Assembly: GCA_934695325.1 (NCBI GenBank)
Contig: CAKUVD010000001.1
Coordinates: forward strand, 248,001-312,000
Direction: 5' to 3'
DNA length: 64,000 nucleotides
Origin: an uncultured Bacteroidales bacterium
GTDB taxonomy: Bacteria > Bacteroidota > Bacteroidia > Bacteroidales > UBA932
Each line of letters opens with the position of its first letter. The stretch's first letter is position 1. A program made the translations under genes and the position numbers. Positions 57,685-64,000 of the stretch are shown here, piece after piece. A model generated the notes under the pieces. It was not told the origin of the DNA. It saw only the letters and a list, made by a program, of their open reading frames with translations, and searched no databases.

Positions 57685-57732
57685 ATTGCGATGCAGAGAC
57701 AGGCCACGACAGGCCAGCTGCAAAACGCATTG

Positions 57733-57740
57733 CAAATATA
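57733..57740 (-). promoter_or_regulatory. -7 box for tRNA-Arg
   Basis: TATATTTG on the minus strand fits TAnnTTTG, 48 bases upstream of the mature 5' end; no clear -33. Confidence 0.4.
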
Positions 57741-57793
57741 ATAATTCTGCGGATTATTCAGTGCATTTTTTCGCATTTCTCTAATATTTTGAT

Positions 57794-57801
57794 TAATTTT
57801 G
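57794..57801 (+). promoter_or_regulatory. -7 box for fabD
   Basis: TAATTTTG fits TAnnTTTG with a T-rich -33 region (TTTTTTC at 57766-57772). It would give a ~150-base leader before fabD, in which I see no other gene or recognisable RNA motif. Confidence 0.45.
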
Positions 57802-57956
57802 CCTGTGATAGGGAGTATTGTATCGTCACGGATACAGTATTCACGACAGCCGGACGAAATGGCGGAACATTGTTTGATTGAAACGGATGTACAGGTAGAA
57901 GACGGCGGAGTTGTCCGGCACAAAAAGAGTATTTTTAAAAACCCATATAGAAAGGT

Positions 57957-58844
57957 ATGAAGAAAGCATATGTATTTCCTGGTCAGGGAGCTCAGTTCCC
58001 GGGAATGGCCAAAGAAGTATATGAGAAGAGTCAGAAGGCCAGAGATATGTTCGAGAAGGCCAACGAAATTCTTGGATTCAGGATTACAGACATAATGTTC
58101 GAAGGAACACCGGACGCGCTGAAGGCCACCAAGGTGACCCAGCCTGCGATATTCCTTCATTCCGTCATCCTTACAGCCTGCTATGACCAATTCAGCCCTG
58201 ATATGGTCGCAGGACACTCTCTCGGAGAGTTCTCTGCGCTCGCAGCCAGCCACGCCATTGCATTTGAAGACGCATTGAGACTCGTGGCCATCAGGGCCAA
58301 GGCTATGCAGAAATGCTGCGAGCAGGTACCCGGGGCAATGGCCGCCATCATCGGTCTCAGCAACGAGCAGGTAGAGGATCTTTGCAAGGCCTGCCACGGG
58401 CTCGTGATCCCTGCGAACTATAACTGTGACGGTCAGGTAGTCATCTCCGGCGAAAAAGATTCTGTAGCGGAGGCTTGCGACAGAGCCAAGGCAGAAGGAG
58501 CCAAGAGAGCGCTGCCACTTGCGGTAAGCGGAGCATTCCACTCCCCTCTTATGGAGCCTGCGAGGGTGGAACTAGGAGAGGCCATCAAGGCTACAGAGTT
58601 CAAGGCTCCTATCTGTCCTATATATCAGAACGTGACAGCCCAGCCTACGCAGGATCCCGAGATTATAAAGAAGAACCTGCTTGCGCAGCTGACGGCCCCT
58701 GTGAAATGGACACAGTCTGTCAAGAATATGCTTGCTGACGAGGCTGACTACTTTATGGAAATAGGCCCAGGAAAAGTTCTCCAGGGACTGGTGAAGAGAA
58801 TCGCAGGCTCCATAGTGACCGTAGAAGGACTTGAGACATTGTAG
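57957..58844 (+). CDS. fabD: Malonyl-CoA:ACP transacylase
   Basis: 295 residues. Transfers malonyl from CoA to acyl carrier protein for fatty acid synthesis. Signatures: AYVFPGQGAQFPGMAKEVYE at the N-terminus, nucleophile Ser in VAGHSLGEFSALAAS (about residue 90), MAAIIGLS, and the catalytic His in VSGAFHSPLMEPA (about 199), with ENVTAQP-like YQNVTAQPT. Length is standard. It stands alone, followed by an inverted repeat and nifJ. Confidence 0.97.
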   Translation: MKKAYVFPGQGAQFPGMAKEVYEKSQKARDMFEKANEILGFRITDIMFEGTPDALKATKVTQPAIFLHSVILTACYDQFSPDMVAGHSLGEFSALAASHAIAFEDALRLVAIRAKAMQKCCEQVPGAMAAIIGLSNEQVEDLCKACHGLVIPANYNCDGQVVISGEKDSVAEACDRAKAEGAKRALPLAVSGAFHSPLMEPARVELGEAIKATEFKAPICPIYQNVTAQPTQDPEIIKKNLLAQLTAPVKWTQSVKNMLADEADYFMEIGPGKVLQGLVKRIAGSIVTVEGLETL

Positions 58845-58851
58845 ACGATAC

Positions 58852-58884
58852 GGAGACATCGCCGGCATTCCGGCTGATGTCTCC
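58852..58884 (+). terminator. Inverted repeat after fabD
   Basis: GGAGACATC (58852-58860) and GATGTCTCC (58876-58884) pair, with an inner CCGG/CCGG. No U-run follows, so it may be an attenuating or mRNA-stabilising stem instead of a true terminator. Confidence 0.4.
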
Positions 58885-58932
58885 GATGTCATATAGAAAA
58901 AGGAAAATCAATCAACATAAACATTAACGATT

Positions 58933-61900
58933 ATGGCAAAAGAAAAGAAATTCATCACCTGTGACGGTAATTTCGCTGCCTCTCAGATTGCTTACCTTTT
59001 CAGTGAGCATGCCGCGATTTACCCTATCACACCATCATCGACAATGGCAGAGAACATTGACGAGTGGGCGGCTCACGGGAAGAAGAACCTGTGGGGCGAG
59101 ACAGTGAAAGTTACCGAGATGCAGAGTGAAGGTGGTGCTGCCGGAGCTGTCCACGGATCGCTTCAGGCCGGCGCTCTTACCACCACATATACTGCATCAC
59201 AGGGGCTTCTCCTTATGATCCCTAATATGTACAAGATTGCTGGCGAAATGCTTCCGGCAGTATTCCACGTCTCTGCACGTGCGCTGGCTTCTCACGCCCT
59301 CTCCATCTTCGGTGACCACCAGGATGTGATGGCCTGCCGTCAGACAGGCTTCGCCATGCTCGCATCCGGTTCAGTGCAGGAAGCGCAGGATCTCGCGGCA
59401 GTGGCTCATCTCGCAGCCATTAAGTCCAGCATTCCGTTCCTCCACTTCTTCGATGGATTCCGTACATCACACGAAATCCAGAAGATCGAGGCGATCGACG
59501 AGGACGACCTGAGGAATATGGTCAGCACCAAGTCTCTCGAGAAGTTCAGAGCCAGAGCTCTCACCCCGGAAGCACCAGTGACAAGGGGCACAGCACAGAA
59601 CGGCGACGTATATTTCCAGGCTGTAGAGTCCAGAAATCAGTTCTATGAGGCTGTCCCTGACGTCGTTGCACGCTATATGGGCGAGCTCGGCGAGCTTACA
59701 GGACGCAACTACCGTCCGTTCGAGTACTACGGAGCACCTGACGCAGAGGAAATCATTGTCGCAATGGGCTCTGTCACAGAGACAATCAAGGAGACCATCG
59801 ATTATCTCGAGGCTCACGGAAGAAAATACGGTGTCATCACTGTACACCTCTACAGACCTTTCTCAGAGAAGTACTTCTTCAAGGTGCTGCCTAAGAGCGT
59901 GAAAAAAATCGCTGTCCTCGACAGGACGAAGGAGCCGGGATCGCTCGGAGAGCCTCTCTACCTCGACGTAAAGGCAATGTTCCAGGGCAAGGAGCAGCAG
60001 CCTGTCATCGTAGGCGGCCGCTACGGACTTTCATCCAAGGATACGACTCCTGCACAGATTGTCGCAGTATTTGACAATCTCGAGATGGCAGAGCCTAAGA
60101 ACGGCTTCACTATCGGCATTGTCGATGACGTCACATTCAAGTCGCTTCCGATCAAGAAGGAAATATCCATCGTGAAGCCAGGCACCACAGAGTGCAAGTT
60201 CTACGGCCTCGGCTCAGATGGTACAGTAGGTGCCAACAAGAACACCATCAAGATCATCGGTAACCATACGAACAAGTACTGCCAGGGATATTTCGACTAC
60301 GATTCCAAGAAATCCGGCGGATACACCTGCTCTCACCTCAGATTCGGTGATGCTCAGATCAAGGCTCCATACCTCGTGTCCACACCTGACTTCGTAGCCT
60401 GCCACGTTCCTTCATACCTCCGCAAGTATGACGTGCTCAAAGGCATCAAGGACGGCGGCACATTCCTTCTCAACAGCCTCTGGAACGCTGAGGAGACCAT
60501 CAAGAGACTCCCTGAGTTCGTGAAGGCCACACTTGCCAAGAAACACATCAAGTTCTATATCATTGACGCCACCAAGATCGCGTCTGAGATCGGACTCGGC
60601 GGAAGGACCAACACCATCCTCCAGTCAGCATTCTTCAAGATCACAGGCATCATTCCTTACGAGGACGCCGTGAAGTATATGAAGGATGCCATCGTGAAGA
60701 GCTACGGCAAGAAGGGCGAGAAAGTCGTCAATATGAACTATGCCGCAGTGGACCGCGGAGGCGAATATGAGCAGGTCAATGTCCCTGAAGAGTGGGCCAA
60801 GATCTCAGCCAAGTTCGAGAATCCTGACAAGGACCGCCTCGCACCTGAGTTCGTGAAGGAAATCGCCGATGTCGTAAACTCACAGGCAGGCGACACTCTT
60901 CCTGTAAGCACATTTATGCCTTACGCCGACGGCACGATGCCTTCAGGCACCGCAGCATACGAGAAACGTGGAGTCGCTGTATTCGTTCCTCAGTGGCAGC
61001 CTGACAACTGTATCCAGTGCAACACCTGCGCATTTGTCTGCCCTCACGCAGCAATCCGTCCGTTCCTTCTTAACGACGAAGAGGTCGCAGCCGCACCTGC
61101 AGGTCTCAAGACCGCACAGGGCAAGGCAGTTCTCAAGGACTACAAGTTCGCGCTTTCAGTATCTGTAGCGGACTGTACCGGTTGCGGAAACTGCGTAGAC
61201 GTATGTCCTGCCAAGGAGAAGGCTCTTGTTATGGTTTCAGCTCTCGACGAGCAGGCAGAGCAGGAGAACTTCGACTATCTCAATACGAAGGTCGGCTACA
61301 AGGACACTATCGTAAACAAGGCACAGAGCGTGAAAAACTCACAGTTCTCACAGCCACTGTTCGAATTCTCAGGCGCTTGCGCAGGCTGCGGCGAGACTCC
61401 ATATATCAAGAACATCACACAGCTCTTCGGCGACAGGATGATGATCGCCAACGCTACCGGATGCTCGTCGATCTACGGAGCGTCATTCCCGGCATCTCCA
61501 TACTGCACCAACGCTGAAGGACATGGTCCGGCTTGGCAGAACTCACTCTTCGAGGACAATGCAGAATTCGGTCTCGGTATGAAACTCGGTTCTGACCGCG
61601 TAAGGGAGACAATCGCAGAAATTATGACCCAGGGCCTCGAGTGCGACAAGGCGTCAGACGAGATCAAGGCTCTCTTCAAGCAGTGGCTTGAGAACAAGAA
61701 CAACCCTGCAGTGACCCGCGAGGTGACAGACAAGCTTGTTCCTCTTATGGAGGCAAGCGATTGCCCTCACTGCAAGAAGCTCGTCGAGTACAAGAAGTTT
61801 ATGCCGGCACGCAGCCAGTGGATCTTCGGTGGCGACGGCTGGGCATACGATATCGGATATGGCGGACTAGACCAGGTTCTCGCGTCAGGTGAGAATGTCA

Positions 61901-62463
61901 ATGTCCTCGTACTTGATACCGAGGTTTACTCCAACACCGGCGGACAGTCATCCAAGTCCACGCCTGCAGGCGCTATCGCCAAATTTGCGGCAAGCGGCAA
62001 GAAGATCCGCAAGAAGGATCTCGGAATGATGGCTATGAGCTATGGTTATGTATATGTGGCACAGGTCGCAATGGGCGCAAGCCCTGTTCAGTACCTGAAC
62101 GCCATCAAGGAGGCAGAGGCCTATGACGGGCCATCACTCATCATCGCTTACGCTCCTTGTATCAACCACGGTCTGAAAGCCGGTATGGGTCTCAGCCAGA
62201 AGGAGGAGAAGCTCGCTGTTGAGTGCGGCTACTGGCACCTCTACAGGTTCAACCCTGAGCTCGAAGGGACAGACAAGAATCCGTTCTCTCTCGACAGCAA
62301 GGCTGATCCTGACTGGAGCAAGTTCCAGGACTTCCTGAAGGGCGAGGTGCGTTTCGCATCCCTCTACAAACTCTTCCCTGAGAGAGCTGACGAGCTCCTC
62401 CAGAAGACTGAGGAATATGCTAAGATCCGTCTCGAGTCATACAAGAGACTTGCAGGCAAATAG
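58933..62463 (+). CDS. nifJ: Pyruvate:ferredoxin (flavodoxin) oxidoreductase
   Basis: 1176 residues, a single-chain PFOR that oxidatively decarboxylates pyruvate to acetyl-CoA with ferredoxin/flavodoxin as acceptor. N-terminal pyruvate domain (YPITPSSTMAENIDEWAA, GASQG-like TASQGLLLMIPNMYKI), transketolase-like C-domain, two [4Fe-4S] ferredoxin motifs (CIQCNTCAFVCPHAAI and CTGCGNCVDVCPAKEKAL), a proximal cluster/TPP region with CAGCGETPYI and ATGCSSIYG, and TPP binding at GDGWAYDIGYGGLDQVL plus DTEVYSNTGGQSSKSTP. All ligands look intact. The gene marks an anaerobic, fermentative metabolism. Strong terminator downstream. Confidence 0.98.
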   Translation: MAKEKKFITCDGNFAASQIAYLFSEHAAIYPITPSSTMAENIDEWAAHGKKNLWGETVKVTEMQSEGGAAGAVHGSLQAGALTTTYTASQGLLLMIPNMYKIAGEMLPAVFHVSARALASHALSIFGDHQDVMACRQTGFAMLASGSVQEAQDLAAVAHLAAIKSSIPFLHFFDGFRTSHEIQKIEAIDEDDLRNMVSTKSLEKFRARALTPEAPVTRGTAQNGDVYFQAVESRNQFYEAVPDVVARYMGELGELTGRNYRPFEYYGAPDAEEIIVAMGSVTETIKETIDYLEAHGRKYGVITVHLYRPFSEKYFFKVLPKSVKKIAVLDRTKEPGSLGEPLYLDVKAMFQGKEQQPVIVGGRYGLSSKDTTPAQIVAVFDNLEMAEPKNGFTIGIVDDVTFKSLPIKKEISIVKPGTTECKFYGLGSDGTVGANKNTIKIIGNHTNKYCQGYFDYDSKKSGGYTCSHLRFGDAQIKAPYLVSTPDFVACHVPSYLRKYDVLKGIKDGGTFLLNSLWNAEETIKRLPEFVKATLAKKHIKFYIIDATKIASEIGLGGRTNTILQSAFFKITGIIPYEDAVKYMKDAIVKSYGKKGEKVVNMNYAAVDRGGEYEQVNVPEEWAKISAKFENPDKDRLAPEFVKEIADVVNSQAGDTLPVSTFMPYADGTMPSGTAAYEKRGVAVFVPQWQPDNCIQCNTCAFVCPHAAIRPFLLNDEEVAAAPAGLKTAQGKAVLKDYKFALSVSVADCTGCGNCVDVCPAKEKALVMVSALDEQAEQENFDYLNTKVGYKDTIVNKAQSVKNSQFSQPLFEFSGACAGCGETPYIKNITQLFGDRMMIANATGCSSIYGASFPASPYCTNAEGHGPAWQNSLFEDNAEFGLGMKLGSDRVRETIAEIMTQGLECDKASDEIKALFKQWLENKNNPAVTREVTDKLVPLMEASDCPHCKKLVEYKKFMPARSQWIFGGDGWAYDIGYGGLDQVLASGENVNVLVLDTEVYSNTGGQSSKSTPAGAIAKFAASGKKIRKKDLGMMAMSYGYVYVAQVAMGASPVQYLNAIKEAEAYDGPSLIIAYAPCINHGLKAGMGLSQKEEKLAVECGYWHLYRFNPELEGTDKNPFSLDSKADPDWSKFQDFLKGEVRFASLYKLFPERADELLQKTEEYAKIRLESYKRLAGK

Positions 62464-62482
62464 CCATACTGACTGACACACG

Positions 62483-62521
62483 AAAATTCCCCGGGTTCCT
62501 ATGGGCTCCCGGGGAATTTTT
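62483..62521 (+). terminator. Rho-independent terminator of nifJ
   Basis: AAAATTCCCCGGG (62483-62495) pairs with CCCGGGGAATTTT (62508-62520), 12-base loop, ending in a U-run (62516-62521). The A-run on the other side would let it also stop the convergent esterase transcript. Confidence 0.9.
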
Positions 62522-62571
62522 CATATCTGAAGCCGGACGGCTGAATGTCGCCTGAATATCCAAAGGACAGA

Positions 62572-63591
62572 CTACATAGACTTGGCAAGGTCTTCCAGCC
62601 ACACTTTCAGAGTCTGGAAGAACACAGGACGATATGAATGTATGCGGTCCTTGCCGAATTCGTCAGTAGTGAAGCCCCAGCCGTGGCCACCGGACGGATA
62701 GACATACATCTGAGCCTCAACGCCCTTCTTCTTCAACGCCGCATAATATCTGAAGCTGTTCTCCGGAGCGACCACCTTGTCGTCAGCACTAAGAATCAGC
62801 ATTGTCGCAGGAGTCTCAGACGTCACCTGGAGATCCAGGGAATAATGCTCCATAAGACGTTCATATTCAGCCCTGTTAGCATTATATTCCTTCACTGTCA
62901 TATTCTCGTCAAGCCACTTGGACTCCTTGCCGATGAGGTTATCGTGAGTGCCCTTGTGAGTAGCGAGATCCATCGTGATGACAGGATAGAGCAGGATGGA
63001 GAAATCAGGTCTGGTGACATTGTCCACAAACAGAGTGGACGCAGATGCCGCAAGATGTCCTCCCGCGGAGAAGCCGATGATGCCTATCTGCTTCACTCCC
63101 CATTCAGGAGCCTTTGCCCGGCAATAGCGGAAAGCATTCTGCACGTCAGTAAGAGGCACTTTCCAGTGACCGTTCGGCAGACGATATTTCACCACGCACA
63201 CCGTTATGCCCTGCTTGACGAACCAATCAGCAGCATAGGCACCTTCATTGAACGATGATACGATCCAGTATCCGCCGCCGGGACATACCACTATCATCTG
63301 ACCGTTAGGTCGTTTCGGAAGATAGATATCCATCCTGGCATCATCGCTGATCATACAGATGTTCCCATTCTCAGGCATACTCTCCGGAACAATGATCCCG
63401 TTGGACTCGCCAGGGCCGAGAGTGAGGACTTTTCCATTCTCGACAATGCCCTTGTCCACATTCTGCCCCTCAGGATACAGACGGACAGTCATTGAAGGAC
63501 GAAGCTTTGTCTTAGGCTGAAACGGTTCAGCGGCATAGGCGCTGAGGGCGGCAGAAACAACAGCTGCACACATAAAAAGAATTTTTCGCAT
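62572..63591 (-). CDS. Secreted alpha/beta-hydrolase (BD-FAE/acetyl-esterase-like)
   Basis: 339 residues; signal peptide MRKILFMCAAVVSAALSAYA. Alpha/beta-hydrolase fold: oxyanion motif VVCPGGGYWIVS (about residue 100), nucleophile Ser in IGFSAGGHLAAS (about 175), Asp in ILSADDKVVAPENS (about 270) and His in YPSGGHGWGF (about 303). This set is typical of Bacteroidetes xylan/pectin acetyl- or feruloyl-esterases (BD-FAE) annotated in polysaccharide loci. Here no other carbohydrate gene is in view on its side of nifJ, so the substrate is open. It starts 4 bases after the LysR-type gene stop. Confidence 0.82.
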   Translation of the reverse strand: MRKILFMCAAVVSAALSAYAAEPFQPKTKLRPSMTVRLYPEGQNVDKGIVENGKVLTLGPGESNGIIVPESMPENGNICMISDDARMDIYLPKRPNGQMIVVCPGGGYWIVSSFNEGAYAADWFVKQGITVCVVKYRLPNGHWKVPLTDVQNAFRYCRAKAPEWGVKQIGIIGFSAGGHLAASASTLFVDNVTRPDFSILLYPVITMDLATHKGTHDNLIGKESKWLDENMTVKEYNANRAEYERLMEHYSLDLQVTSETPATMLILSADDKVVAPENSFRYYAALKKKGVEAQMYVYPSGGHGWGFTTDEFGKDRIHSYRPVFFQTLKVWLEDLAKSM

Positions 63592-63595
63592 TGGT

Positions 63596-64000
63596 TTATA
63601 TAGTTTTCAAATTATTAATTAATGTATCCTTGAGCAGACGGCAGATTTCCTTGCCCGCAAACTCCGGCAAAGGATTGAAATGCACGTCGTAAGTGAAGCC
63701 GGGGAGACGAACAGGCATCTGCAGCAGCGCTCCGCGCGCAATCTCATCCCGGACTGAGAACGCAGGGACAATGCCCACAAGTGAGACTGAGTCCACCACT
63801 ATAGATTTGACAGCCTCTACAGAATCCGACACCAGAGACGTGCGTGCCTCAAGGTCAGGCGTAAAGAAGCCGGCATACCCGCTCCACACAGCGAAACGAT
63901 TGGACACAGGCACTCCCGCTATGGTCGAAAACGGCTTCACAGTGAATTCATTGTCTTCAGACGAAACGGCCGCCGAATTGACAGAGCGGTTCGCCGGAGA
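63596..64000 (-). CDS. LysR-type regulator, C-terminal part (cut by window edge)
   Basis: The minus-strand frame is open from the right edge to a stop at 63596, giving 134 residues. The segment SVEAVKSIVVDSVSLVGIVPAFSVRDEIARGALLQMPV follows the LysR substrate-binding pattern (quoted key part: LVGIVPAFSVRDEIARG), with a typical C-terminal tail. The DNA-binding domain lies outside the window. A GTG at 63940 is not a real start because the preceding sequence is also coding-like. It may regulate the adjacent esterase gene. Confidence 0.6.
   Translation of the reverse strand, partial: SPANRSVNSAAVSSEDNEFTVKPFSTIAGVPVSNRFAVWSGYAGFFTPDLEARTSLVSDSVEAVKSIVVDSVSLVGIVPAFSVRDEIARGALLQMPVRLPGFTYDVHFNPLPEFAGKEICRLLKDTLINNLKTI

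Overview
The window is chromosomal DNA of a member of the Bacteroidales, probably a gut-associated lineage near Rikenellaceae or an uncultured relative (the family is a guess). The evidence is two SusC/SusD loci, a hybrid two-component system, NigD-like and fimbrillin/FISUMP proteins, GIN-domain (DUF2807) protein, pyruvate:ferredoxin oxidoreductase, and repeated Bacteroidetes-type promoter -7 boxes (TAnnTTTG). No phage genes, transposases, rRNA or CRISPR arrays are visible. There is one tRNA, Arg(CCG).

Layout. 1-3.8 kb: the end of a YidE/YbjL-type transporter, convergent with an aguA-aguB pair (agmatine to putrescine). 3.8-8.5 kb: a compact cassette of PqqD-like protein, HprK-related kinase, Ser/His signal-peptidase-like protein and ABC exporter. 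A secreted protein of unknown function diverges from the exporter behind three tandem 31-bp palindromic repeats. The cassette looks like peptide-modification or export machinery, but I see no precursor peptide. 8.6-21.5 kb: a minus-strand sugar locus of MFS porter, fructokinase, GH172 (DUF2961), SusC, SusD, DUF4185 (GH183-type) lipoprotein, a degenerate DUF4185 paralogue, and a membrane-spanning regulator that joins a sugar-binding domain directly to an AraC domain with no kinase. The last ~76 bp of the regulator gene occur again, degraded, beyond the other end of the locus. 21.8-26.5 kb: a Rel/SpoT protein with a damaged hydrolase motif, a small membrane protein and HtpG. 26.7-29.5 kb: a two-gene unit (barrel-like protein plus exported partner) duplicated in tandem. 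29.6-39 kb: an acyl-CoA ligase, a HAD phosphatase, a NigD-like/ECF sigma/anti-sigma-barrel operon, a GntR/ABC/DUF2807 envelope operon and glycerate kinase.

39-57.5 kb: a second plus-strand polysaccharide locus. A hybrid two-component sensor is translationally coupled to glycerate kinase. It is followed by SusC, SusD, an Asp-box protein, a fimbrillin/FISUMP lipoprotein, a DUF5107-TPR protein, a GH5-like TIM-barrel hydrolase and a DUF4886 SGNH-like protein. A long hairpin separates this from tRNA-Arg. 58-64 kb: fabD, nifJ, a secreted alpha/beta hydrolase and the 3' end of a LysR-type regulator.

The most notable region is the 8.6-21.5 kb locus. GH172 and DUF4185/GH183 are the exo/endo pair known for D-arabinan, while the kinase, porter and sensor look fructose-type. 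The substrate is therefore probably a furanoside polymer built of D-arabinofuranose or alpha-linked D-fructofuranose. All functions are inferred by reading the sequence; no database search was run.
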